NCBI RefSeq assembly: GCF_000010725.1
Contig: NC_013854.1
Location: 3,215,001-3,279,000 of the forward strand
Direction of reading: 5' to 3'
DNA: 64,000 bases
From: Azospirillum sp. B510
GTDB taxonomy: Bacteria > Pseudomonadota > Alphaproteobacteria > Azospirillales > Azospirillaceae
The position numbers were made by a program, and so were the translations under genes. Under the pieces are notes generated by a model. The model was not told the DNA's origin and ran no database searches. It worked only from the letters and a program-made list of their open reading frames with translations. Shown piece after piece: positions 17,262-25,060 of the stretch (position 1 is its first letter; each line of letters opens with the position of its first letter).

Positions 17262-18260
17262 GTGAACCGCATTTTCTCCGGCATGCAGCCGACCCGGCAG
17301 CTTCACCTCGGCAACTATCTGGGGGCGCTGCGCAACTGGGTGGAGTTGCAGAACAGCTACGAGTGCATCTTCTGCGTCGTCGACCTGCACGCGCTGACCA
17401 TCGACCAGGACCCCGAGGTCCTGCGCAACAACATCCGCGAGGTCGCCGCAGCCTATATCGCCGCCGGCATCGACCCGGACAAGAACATCCTGTTCAACCA
17501 GTCGGTCGTGCCGGGCCATGCCGAGCTTGGCTGGATCCTGTCCTGCCACACGCCGCTCGGCTGGCTGAACCGCATGACCCAGTTCAAGGAGAAGGCCGGC
17601 AAGCAGAAGGACATGGCCAATCTGGGCCTGTACGCCTACCCCACCCTGATGGCCGCCGACATCCTGCTGTACAAGGCGACCCATGTGCCGGTGGGCGAGG
17701 ACCAGAAGCAGCATCTGGAACTGGCGCGCGACATCGCCGGCGCCTTCAACCGCCGCTACGAGACCGAGTTCTTCCCGCTGCCCGAGCCGCAGATCCTGGG
17801 CGAGGCGACGCGGGTGATGAGCCTGCGCGACGGCAAGAAGAAGATGTCGAAGTCGGACGAGTCCGAATATTCGCGCATCAACATGACCGACGACGCCGAC
17901 ACCATCGCCCAGAAGATCCGCAAGGCCAAGACCGACCCGGAACCGCTGCCGGAGACGGTCACCGAGCTGGAGGCCCGTCCGGAGGCCGACAATCTCGTCA
18001 CCATCTATGGCGCGCTGGCCGGCCAGTCGCGCGAACAGGTGCTGGCGCAGTTCGCCGGTTCCCAATTCTCCGACTTCAAGAAGTCGCTGGTCGATCTGTC
18101 GGTGGACAAGCTGGCGCCGATCACCAGCCGCATGAAGGAGCTGCTGGGCGACAAGGCGGAGATCGACCGGCTGTTGAAGAAGGGCGGCGAGCGCGCCGCC
18201 GCCATCGCCGAGAAGAACCTGAACGACGTGAAGGACATCATCGGCCTGCTGCGGCCATAA
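17262..18260 (+). CDS. trpS: Tryptophanyl-tRNA synthetase
   Basis: A 332-residue class I aminoacyl-tRNA synthetase that charges tRNA-Trp. The HIGH-like motif is [10 protein letters not shown] near the N-terminus and the KMSKS loop is [10 protein letters not shown] at about residue 195. The GTG start at 17262 gives [11 protein letters not shown], matching the conserved family N-terminus. The 251 bases upstream hold no gene I can support. Its stop begins a series of three TAAGGAT-containing 14-base repeats. Confidence 0.97.
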   Translation: MNRIFSGMQPTRQLHLGNYLGALRNWVELQNSYECIFCVVDLHALTIDQDPEVLRNNIREVAAAYIAAGIDPDKNILFNQSVVPGHAELGWILSCHTPLGWLNRMTQFKEKAGKQKDMANLGLYAYPTLMAADILLYKATHVPVGEDQKQHLELARDIAGAFNRRYETEFFPLPEPQILGEATRVMSLRDGKKKMSKSDESEYSRINMTDDADTIAQKIRKAKTDPEPLPETVTELEARPEADNLVTIYGALAGQSREQVLAQFAGSQFSDFKKSLVDLSVDKLAPITSRMKELLGDKAEIDRLLKKGGERAAAIAEKNLNDVKDIIGLLRP

Positions 18261-18298
18261 GGATGTGCGAGTAAGGATGCGCCGGTAAGGATGCCATG
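18258..18298 (+). repeat. Three tandem 14-base TAAGGAT repeats
   Basis: ATAAGGATGTGCGA, GTAAGGATGCGCCG and GTAAGGATGCC follow each other with a period of 14. The first includes the trpS stop codon, and the last AAGGA serves as ribosome site for the next gene, whose ATG follows at 18296. Confidence 0.6.
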
Positions 18299-18982
18299 CC
18301 CGTGACGCCCCCCATCCTGATCACCGGCTTCGCGCCGTTCGGGTCCTTCCCGGACGGCGCGTCGGATCAGTCCCCGGACCATATCCAAGACCATCTCCCG
18401 GCTCATCCCTGGGCCGCCGATCAGACCGCGCTGCTGATGGAGCGGCTGGCGCGGGAGCCGGGGGTCGTCACCGCGACCCTTCCCCCTGTGTATGATGTCT
18501 GCGGCGAGGTCTTCGCCGCCCTGCTGGCGGAACACCGGCCGCTGGCGGCGCTCGGCTTCGCCTGCCTGGAGACGAGCGACTATATCCGGCTCGAGCGTTT
18601 GGCCTGGAACCGGGACGAAAGCCCGCTGCCCGACGCGACCGGCACGGTGCGCGAGCATGCCGATATCGTGGCGGACGGGCCGACCGCCTATGGCAGCACC
18701 CTGCCGGTGCCCCGCGTGATGCGGGAATTGTCGATGGCCGGTCTGCCGGTGACCTTCGGCGATTTCTCCGGCGGATTCCTCGGCAACCATCTGTTCTACC
18801 GGGCGCGTCACATCATCGAGAGCGCCGGGCTGGATGTCCCCTACGGCTTCTTCCACATGCCGCCGCTGCCCGAGCGGGCGGCGGCGCTGCGCCGCTTCGG
18901 CGGTCTGTCGCTGGAGCGGCAGGAACTGACGGTGCGCACGCTGGTCGGCATGTTGCGCGGCGCGCTGGACGGGGTCGCCTGA
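18296..18982 (+). CDS. Pyroglutamyl-peptidase-like protein without catalytic Cys
   Basis: A 228-residue protein with the fold signatures of peptidase family C15: PPILITGFAPFG at the N-terminus, the region around the catalytic Glu (DYIRLERLAWN), and the C-terminal catalytic-His segment YGFFHMPPLP. The nucleophile region normally reads AGTFVCNHLFY; here it is GGFLGNHLFYRARH, with glycine at the cysteine position. The enzyme is therefore unlikely to cleave pyroglutamate by the known mechanism. The surrounding scaffold and histidine are intact and the frame is undamaged, so this looks like a repurposed homologue and not decay. It follows trpS directly. Confidence 0.75.
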   Translation: MPVTPPILITGFAPFGSFPDGASDQSPDHIQDHLPAHPWAADQTALLMERLAREPGVVTATLPPVYDVCGEVFAALLAEHRPLAALGFACLETSDYIRLERLAWNRDESPLPDATGTVREHADIVADGPTAYGSTLPVPRVMRELSMAGLPVTFGDFSGGFLGNHLFYRARHIIESAGLDVPYGFFHMPPLPERAAALRRFGGLSLERQELTVRTLVGMLRGALDGVA

Positions 18983-19006
18983 CCGCGTCGATCAAGCGGT
19001 CCTGGA

Positions 19007-19381
19007 TCAGGCCGTCCTGGCGGGACGGCGCAGGTCGGGCGGGTTCACGATGGCGCGCAGCGCGTCCAGGAACTCACGGCCCTTGTCGGTCAGGGTGACG
19101 ATCTTGCGGCGGCGCTCGCGCGGGTCTTCCTGCGCCTGCACCAGATCGAGGCCGGCCTTGCCAAAGCTGTGCCAGCGGCTGAGCGCCGCGACGTTGCGCG
19201 ACGCGGAGGATTGGGCGATGCCCAGGCGTTCCGCCAGTTCGCCGATGGAGATGCCTTCGCTTTGCGCGATGGTCATGAAACTCAGCGCATACTGGATGGG
19301 CAGGTCGGGGTCGAGCTTGCGGAACGCCTCAAGCACCTGGACGACGGTAAGGACCTCGTCATGACGAACGCGGGCCGGCAT
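19007..19381 (-). CDS. MarR family transcriptional regulator
   Basis: A 124-residue winged-helix regulator. The recognition region ISIGELAERLGIAQSSASRNVAALSR and wing segment DPRERRRKIVTLTDKGREFL are typical MarR features. It is slightly shorter than the usual 140-150 residues, mainly at the N-terminus. It faces the peptidase homologue tail-to-tail (25 bases). No effector target is evident. Confidence 0.88.
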   Translation of the reverse strand: MPARVRHDEVLTVVQVLEAFRKLDPDLPIQYALSFMTIAQSEGISIGELAERLGIAQSSASRNVAALSRWHSFGKAGLDLVQAQEDPRERRRKIVTLTDKGREFLDALRAIVNPPDLRRPARTA

Positions 19382-19407
19382 TCAGCGGGCCTCCGCGACG
19401 CCGCGCG

Positions 19408-19584
19408 CTATGCAGCGCGGGAGGGTGGTCCCCAGCGGGCCGGTGTGTAGATGATGTTCAGGCGTCCAAGCCATAGGATGACTTCCCCGTTCTCACGCCG
19501 CAGGTCGAAGGACCCGGCCGGCGATGCCCAGCGGGCGTGTTCAACGAAGAGACGATGACCGCAAAAACCCAGGAAGACAGACAT
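19408..19584 (-). CDS. Small hypothetical protein, 58 residues
   Basis: An ATG at 19584 follows GAGAGG with five-base spacing. The product begins MSVFLGFCGHRLFVEHARW and has alternating hydrophobic and basic residues, resembling a beta-rich mini-protein. It lies between marR and the DUF1127 gene on the same strand. No family recognised. Its start overlaps the end of the 70-codon ORF upstream by about 44 bases in another frame. Confidence 0.45.
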   Translation of the reverse strand: MSVFLGFCGHRLFVEHARWASPAGSFDLRRENGEVILWLGRLNIIYTPARWGPPSRAA

Positions 19585-19753
19585 AGGATCCTCTCGATAT
19601 CCGGAATTCACGTTCGAAGGCCGCGGGAAGAAGCCGGGCCGGTTGGGCGTGATTGGCGGCCGGGTTGATAGCTGGGTTGATGGCCATGTCGGCGGCGTTG
19701 ATGGCCGGATCGCCCGATCGGCGAGTCCAGGCAGTGGCTACGATGGCTTTCAT
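19541..19753 (-). CDS. Small ORF, 70 residues, doubtful
   Basis: A clear GGAGAGA ribosome site precedes ATG at 19753 (MKAIVATAWTRR). The protein is low complexity with INPAINPA-type repeats and no recognised domain. Overlap with the following small frame makes it uncertain whether both are translated, or whether this one couples translation of the next. Confidence 0.35.
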   Translation of the reverse strand: MKAIVATAWTRRSGDPAINAADMAINPAINPAANHAQPARLLPAAFEREFRISRGSYVCLPGFLRSSSLR

Positions 19754-19814
19754 CGAATCTCTCCTGTGGTTGGGTGACGCCGGCGCGGGAGGCCGGCAAG
19801 TCCGGTATCGCCGC

Positions 19815-20054
19815 TCAGCGATACGGTTGCAAGGTCAAAAATGTCCGCGCGTCCGATAGGTTCCGATCGCGGATGCGATAAGGCGCAAGGCGGCGGCCGG
19901 ACAGCGGATGGCGGTCGACCGCCGTCACGCCACCCGGTCCGTCGCCATCGGCAAGACCGATGTCACGCAGCAGATGGTCGTTCAAACCGCCCAAACGGGC
20001 CATTCCGCCGGAATCGAGCCAGCGTCTGCGCATGGCCGTCCACAAACTTCCCAT
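19815..20054 (-). CDS. DUF1127 (YjiS-like) small protein
   Basis: A 79-residue basic protein with the DUF1127 core RLGGLNDHLLRDIGLADGDG at residues about 20-40. DUF1127 proteins are small, arginine-rich and often stress-induced in alphaproteobacteria; some bind RNA and affect phosphate or carbon metabolism. The C-terminal half (ending LTLQPYR) is unusually long. GGAGAATCCC precedes the ATG. It heads a run of two more tiny minus-strand frames. Confidence 0.75.
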   Translation of the reverse strand: MGSLWTAMRRRWLDSGGMARLGGLNDHLLRDIGLADGDGPGGVTAVDRHPLSGRRLAPYRIRDRNLSDARTFLTLQPYR

Positions 20055-20192
20055 GGGATTCTCCTATATGCGAGGTCGAAGGGCTTCCCGGTTTCCCCTC
20101 ATGGATAACATCCGATTACGGATATATTCAGTCAAGAGGAAAGCCGACGGATCGCTCCGCCGGCTTTCTCCGGAACGCGCCGGCTCCGGCCC

Positions 20193-21896
20193 TCAAGCCC
20201 GCACGCGGGCCAGGAAGGCGTCGATCTCCGATTCCAGCGACTGGGATTGCGCCGTCAGATCCTGTGCCGCGCTCAGCACGCCATCGGCGCTGTGGCCCAC
20301 GGTCCGGGCGGCGTCCCGCACGTCACCGATGTTCTGCGACACGCTGTCGGTGGTGGTCGCCGCCTGCTGGATGTTGCGGCTGATCTCGCGGGTGGCGGCG
20401 GCCTGCTGCTCCACCGCGGCGGCGATGCCGCCGGCGATGCTGTTCATCTGCTCGATGGTGTGGCTGATGCCGCGGATCGCCGCGACGGACGCCTGGGTCC
20501 GTTCCTGGATGGCGCCGATCTGGGCGGAGATCTCCTCGGTGGCCTTGCCGGTCTGGCTGGCGAGGCTCTTGACCTCGCTGGCGACGACGGCGAAGCCCTT
20601 GCCCGCCTCCCCCGCCCGCGCCGCCTCGATGGTGGCGTTCAGCGCCAAAAGGTTGGTCTGGCCGGAAATGCCATGGATCATCGCGACGATGTCGCCGATG
20701 CGCACGGCCAGTTCCGCCAGTTCGCCGATGGTCGCGTCGGTCGACTTGGCGCGTTCCACCGCCTGCCGGGCGATCGAAGCTGAGCGCTCGACCTGCTGGG
20801 CGATCTCGCCGATGGAGGAGGTCATCTCCTCCACCGCGGTGGCGACGGTGGAGACATTGCCGGACATCTCGATCCCGGCCTGGGCGACATCGCTCGACTG
20901 CCGGAAGGCGCCGTCGGCGGTCTCCCGCATCACGGCGGCGCTGCTGCGCAGCCCGGAGCAGGCGGAGGCGACCGTGCGCACCACACCCTTGACGCTCGAC
21001 TCGAAGCCGTCGGCCAGACTGACCATGACCCGGCGCTTCTCAGCCTCGGCTTCGGCCTGGAGACGATCCTGTTCGGCCTGTAGGCGCTGCACCTTGACCG
21101 CATTGTCGCGGAAGACGCCGAGCGAGGTGACGATGGCCCCCAACTCGTCCCCCCGTTGGAGCCGGTCGATCTCCACGGCGGTGTCGTTGCCGGCAAGACG
21201 CAGCGTGGCGGCGGCGATGCCGGCGATCGACCGTCCGGTGCTGCGCGCCACCATCCAGGCGGTCAGCGCCACCAGCACCGCGCCGACCAGGGTCAGCCCC
21301 AGGAAGAAGCGGGTGGTCTCCTGCGCCTCCTCGGCGGAGAGCGCGGCACGGCTGCGCGAATCCTCGGCGACGGCGCCCACCATCCGGCCGATCTGAACCG
21401 AAAGCTTGGCGAAATTCTCCTCGAACGGCTCCATGAAGGAGACGACGCTGGCGAAGTCGATCTCCAGCATCGCGGCGACGAAGCTGGTCGCGTCCTTGTA
21501 CTTCTTCAATTCCGCGACGACGTCGTCGATCTGCTTGGTCTGGTCTCCTGTGGCATAGCCCTTCCGATAGTCGTCCAGGCTGCGGAGAATATCGTCCAGC
21601 TTGGTCTGGAGCGCGGCGAAGCGGGGAACAAGGTCGCCGGCGTTTCCGGCGGCCTGCCGGCTCATGATGCGGAACAGCTCGCCATTGGCGGCCTGGACGC
21701 GGGACGCGACGTCGGACAGCCGGATCGCCGATTCCAGATTGCGATCGACGATCATGTTGGTCTGGTCGACCTGCCGGTTGAAACCGGTGTTTCCGACATA
21801 GGCGAGAACGCACATCAGCGCCATCGCGACGCTGGGCGCGACCAGGAACTTCAGCGTGAAGGGCAGGTTGGACAAGGTCGGTCGTGCGAGGATCAT
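20193..21896 (-). CDS. Methyl-accepting chemotaxis protein
   Basis: A 567-residue chemoreceptor. Membrane helix 1 is at about residues 15-35 and helix 2 at 196-217. They enclose a periplasmic helical domain of about 160 residues that resembles a four-helix-bundle sensor and not a Cache domain. A HAMP segment (about 218-270) and the long cytoplasmic hairpin follow, with the conserved tip [20 protein letters not shown] and adjacent [12 protein letters not shown]. It controls CheA activity in response to a periplasmic signal. It lies 143 bases downstream of the TonB-dependent receptor on the same strand, which suggests a functional link. No CheB/CheR tether pentapeptide is visible. Confidence 0.93.
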   Translation of the reverse strand: MILARPTLSNLPFTLKFLVAPSVAMALMCVLAYVGNTGFNRQVDQTNMIVDRNLESAIRLSDVASRVQAANGELFRIMSRQAAGNAGDLVPRFAALQTKLDDILRSLDDYRKGYATGDQTKQIDDVVAELKKYKDATSFVAAMLEIDFASVVSFMEPFEENFAKLSVQIGRMVGAVAEDSRSRAALSAEEAQETTRFFLGLTLVGAVLVALTAWMVARSTGRSIAGIAAATLRLAGNDTAVEIDRLQRGDELGAIVTSLGVFRDNAVKVQRLQAEQDRLQAEAEAEKRRVMVSLADGFESSVKGVVRTVASACSGLRSSAAVMRETADGAFRQSSDVAQAGIEMSGNVSTVATAVEEMTSSIGEIAQQVERSASIARQAVERAKSTDATIGELAELAVRIGDIVAMIHGISGQTNLLALNATIEAARAGEAGKGFAVVASEVKSLASQTGKATEEISAQIGAIQERTQASVAAIRGISHTIEQMNSIAGGIAAAVEQQAAATREISRNIQQAATTTDSVSQNIGDVRDAARTVGHSADGVLSAAQDLTAQSQSLESEIDAFLARVRA

Positions 21897-22039
21897 GTGC
21901 GTCGCCTCATCGGGATTTCACGCAGGCGGGATTTCATGCGGGCGGGATGTCATGCACGGACGTGGGACGGCAGGCGTGGGACCGGCGCGCACAGGCGCCC
22001 CCGGTCCCGGTCATCCGCCACCCCGTTCCCGCTTCGCGG

Positions 22040-23989
22040 TCAGAACTTGGAGCTGAGCGTCAGGAAGACGCGCCGTTCCTCGGTCCGCAGGGAGCTCGTG
22101 CGCTGCTCGCTCTTGTTGACGTTCATGCCGGACAGGGCGACCTGCACGTCCTTGGTGATGTTGTAGCCGACGCGGGCGGACAGGCTGAGATAGTTGGGGA
22201 CCTGGACGAACCTGTTGAGGTCGCCGCGCAGCATCTCGGTCTCGGAGACGTAGAGGGCGAACAGGTTGGCCTCCCACGGGCCGTTGGTGTAGTTCACCTC
22301 GGCGGAAACCTTGTGGCGCGGGGTGCTGTGCTGGAATTCCGCGGTCACCGAAGAGAAGTCATCCTTGATCTTCTCGAAGGCGTAGCCGGCCTTCCAGCTC
22401 CAATTCTCATCGATCTTGCCCTTCAGGCTCGCCTCGGCGCCGACCATCCGCGAATTGCCGGCATTGTCGAACATGACCACCGTCGGATTGCCGAGCTGTA
22501 GGATTCGGGCGTTATACTTCATGTCCCGGTTGGTCTGGTAATAGACCGACGCGCGGAAGGTCCCGTCGATGGCCGAGATCGCGCGGTCATAGCCAAGCTC
22601 GTAGTTGGTGACCAGCGTCGGGTTGATCTTGGGATTGCCGTAGGTCCACAGCGCCCCCTCGCGATTCATGATGCCATATTCGACCAGGCTCGGCGTCTGC
22701 ACGCCGCGCGCCACCGAAAGCCGCAGCGTATCCAGTTCGGTCGGCTTGTAGACCAGGCTGCTGTTCAAGCTGGGCTGGGTCAGCGAACGGTCGTAATCGG
22801 CGTTGGTGAAGGAGATCGGGCCGGCAAAGGTGCCGCTGCGGCTCAATTTCAGATGATCGACCCGCAGGGCGTTGACCAGACTGAGCTTCTCGTTGATCGC
22901 CCAGTCCCACATGCCGCCGGCGGAATAGACATCGTAGGAGACCCGGCCACCGCGCTGGTTGGTCGAATCCATCTGATTGCGTCGCCATTCGGCGGACAGC
23001 CGGAAGCTGTGGTCGGTGCCGACCTTGAACAGATCCTGCAATTTCGCCACGGTCACGTTGCTGTTCAGGTCGATCTTCGTGTCATGATCGAGATCGGTGT
23101 GATAGATCACCGCCTCGATCAGCCCAAGGCTGGTGTTGGCCGTATAGCTGGCTTTGGCCGACCAGGTGTCGAAGTCCGAGGAACCGGATTGGAATCCCGG
23201 ACTTGCAGCGTTCTGTCGAGTATGAACCTTGGTCAGCTCGGCGCCGAGCTGCGAGTTGTCGGTGAGCTGTATCAATCCGTCGGCGCTGAAGGACCGCCGC
23301 ATCGGCGTGAACGGCCCACTGCCGTTCGAAGCGATGGTCGGAGTGTCGAACTCATGGAAATTGGACCCGCCGGCCGACAGCCGCAGGCCGGCCTTGTCAC
23401 CGATCTTGACGGTCTTGACCGCCGACAGCTCGCCGTAATGCTGGGTCCCGCCGCGCACCGTGACGTTGTTCACGTCATCGTAGAGCGGGCTGTAGGTGAT
23501 GATGTTCACCACGCCGCCCACGGCGTTGAAGCCGAACAGCGCGGTGTTGGGACCCTTCACCACCTCGATCTGGCGAATCTCGCCAAGCTCGACCGGGATG
23601 GTGCCCCAGGAGGTCACGCCGAAATGGTCCATGTAGACTTGGCGACCGTTGACCAGCACGAGTAGGCGCGGGCTTGAGGGGCTGTTGTAGCCGCGGACCG
23701 CGACATCGGCCGAACTGGTCGACCAGCGCGCCACGTCCAGCCCGACCACCCGTTGCAGGATGTCCGGGAGGTTGGTCACGCCGCTCTTGCGGATGTCGTC
23801 GGCGCTGATGATCTCCATGCTGACCGGGGCGTCGCTGGCGCGCTGGGGCTTGCCGGTGGCGCTGGTGGTGACCGGCTCGCCGAACAATTGCTCCAAGGCG
23901 CCGTAATCGATGGTCTGGGCCGCGGCCGGCAGGCAAAGCGACAGCAGGGCGGCAGCCGAGCACATGGCCCGGACAATGGATGTCTTCAT
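22040..23989 (-). CDS. TonB-dependent outer-membrane receptor
   Basis: A 649-residue protein with a signal peptide (ends CLPAAAQ), a plug domain (about residues 40-170, with VNGRQVYMDHFG and EVVKGPNTALFGFNAVGGVV) and a beta-barrel ending in aromatic SSKF at the C-terminus. The plug resembles the colicin/vitamin B12/vibrioferrin group more than typical ferrichrome receptors. The ligand is unknown. The start at 23989 gives a lysine-led signal peptide; upstream in-frame codons lack one. It lies between the YfiR-like gene (56 bases away) and the chemoreceptor gene. Confidence 0.92.
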   Translation of the reverse strand: MKTSIVRAMCSAAALLSLCLPAAAQTIDYGALEQLFGEPVTTSATGKPQRASDAPVSMEIISADDIRKSGVTNLPDILQRVVGLDVARWSTSSADVAVRGYNSPSSPRLLVLVNGRQVYMDHFGVTSWGTIPVELGEIRQIEVVKGPNTALFGFNAVGGVVNIITYSPLYDDVNNVTVRGGTQHYGELSAVKTVKIGDKAGLRLSAGGSNFHEFDTPTIASNGSGPFTPMRRSFSADGLIQLTDNSQLGAELTKVHTRQNAASPGFQSGSSDFDTWSAKASYTANTSLGLIEAVIYHTDLDHDTKIDLNSNVTVAKLQDLFKVGTDHSFRLSAEWRRNQMDSTNQRGGRVSYDVYSAGGMWDWAINEKLSLVNALRVDHLKLSRSGTFAGPISFTNADYDRSLTQPSLNSSLVYKPTELDTLRLSVARGVQTPSLVEYGIMNREGALWTYGNPKINPTLVTNYELGYDRAISAIDGTFRASVYYQTNRDMKYNARILQLGNPTVVMFDNAGNSRMVGAEASLKGKIDENWSWKAGYAFEKIKDDFSSVTAEFQHSTPRHKVSAEVNYTNGPWEANLFALYVSETEMLRGDLNRFVQVPNYLSLSARVGYNITKDVQVALSGMNVNKSEQRTSSLRTEERRVFLTLSSKF

Positions 23990-24045
23990 GGCTATCACCT
24001 GAAAATCGTCGGACGTGGAAAGGCGCGGAATGACCGGAGGCGCCG

Positions 24046-24576
24046 TCAGATCTCGGAAATCATCATGCGGAAGGCGGGGGCGAAGCTGACCGAGGACGCG
24101 TCCGCCGCCGACTTGTTGATGACGATCTCCACCTTCGGCTCGCTCTTGATGCCCATCACGCAATGTCCGGACCGGACGCAGGCGGCATCGGGAGAGACGC
24201 TGATCAGCTTCTTGGCCTTGGCGGCGGCGAACACCCGCTCCTGTTGCGCCGACAGACCGCTGGTCACCAGGACCAGACCGGTGCCGTTCAGCCCGGCATC
24301 GAGCTGGGCGATCGGCACCAGAACCGGCGACAGCGTCGCCGCACCGACGGCCAGCCCTGACCCGAGGATGCCCTTCAGGTCGTCGGCATCCTTCTGCGAG
24401 GCGGGAGAGGCGGGATCGAAGACGACCGCCACCTTCACCGCGCCGGTCAGCGGCGGGACGGTGAAGCCCAGCGTCTTCGCGATGACCTGCACATCCTTGG
24501 CCGTCATGTCGGCCAGAGCCGGGCTTCCGGTCAGCCCCACCATCGCCGCCAAGGCGATCCCCATCGTCATTTTCAT
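24046..24576 (-). CDS. YfiR-like periplasmic protein
   Basis: A 176-residue secreted protein: signal peptide to SPALA, mature part opening DMTAKDVQVIAKTLGF. The fold is alternating strand/helix. Two cysteines flank a short loop (CVRSGHC) and the C-terminus (KVEIVINKSAADASSVSF then FRMMISEI) resembles the end of YfiR/DUF4154 proteins, which repress inner-membrane signalling enzymes from the periplasm. The match is by pattern only. It is the first gene of the minus-strand set with the TonB receptor and chemoreceptor. Expression probably starts in the AT-rich region upstream. Confidence 0.6.
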   Translation of the reverse strand: MKMTMGIALAAMVGLTGSPALADMTAKDVQVIAKTLGFTVPPLTGAVKVAVVFDPASPASQKDADDLKGILGSGLAVGAATLSPVLVPIAQLDAGLNGTGLVLVTSGLSAQQERVFAAAKAKKLISVSPDAACVRSGHCVMGIKSEPKVEIVINKSAADASSVSFAPAFRMMISEI

Positions 24577-24690
24577 CTATCTGTTCCCCGGTGAAGCGGT
24601 TCGCTGGCTGTGTTTTGTGAAAATTGTCAAACCGGTATCAACTTTCCGTTCCGGCGAACGGGCCCGAGTTTCCTCAAGAATCCCTGAACG

Positions 24691-24706
24691 GTTAATAATA
24701 ATTAAC
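24691..24706. promoter_or_regulatory. Operator-like palindrome upstream of the YfiR-like gene
   Basis: GTTAAT, four-base AATA centre, ATTAAC: a perfect six-base inverted repeat, 115 bases before the minus-strand start. The binding protein is unknown. Confidence 0.4.
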
Positions 24707-24863
24707 TATTCAGCCGCCGTATCTACTATGTTTTCCATTATAAATTGGAGATTATTCATAGATGCATAGCTCTTATCGACAATCCTATTTATTGAGACGC
24801 TACGCAAATCAGGTCTAACCCTGATGAATTTGTTGAAGGCTGTTAGCTTTTATTTATTATCCC

Positions 24864-24889
24864 GGAGAGAAATTATGTTTCTCTCTCGG
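24864..24889. terminator. AT-flanked hairpin, terminator or operator
   Basis: An eight-base perfect stem (24865-24872 with 24878-24885) plus outer CCG/CGG pairing, with T-rich sequence after it on both strands. It could stop leader or antisense transcripts, or act as a dyad operator. Confidence 0.4.
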
Positions 24890-25060
24890 TATATTTCTTG
24901 TCATCACGGCCAGGATATTTGAACCGGCTCAAGTGCGCTCTGCCATGGGGGAAGACGCCTCCCGGTCTTGGCGGCGCCTTCGTGGCGCTGCCCCCTGGAC
25001 AAGCCGGCGCGCCTCGGTCAAACAAGGGGGCCGCAGCAAGACTTCAATCGGATCAAGCCC

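Larger units (their letters stand above)
24577..25060. other. AT-rich divergent regulatory region
   Basis: 484 bases between the YfiR-like gene and the hydrolase. It holds the palindrome GTTAATAATAATTAAC (24691-24706) and a hairpin GAGAGAAA-TTATG-TTTCTCTC (24865-24885) flanked by AT-rich sequence on both sides. The last 150 bases are GC-rich like the coding flanks. I see no credible ORF. Confidence 0.6.
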
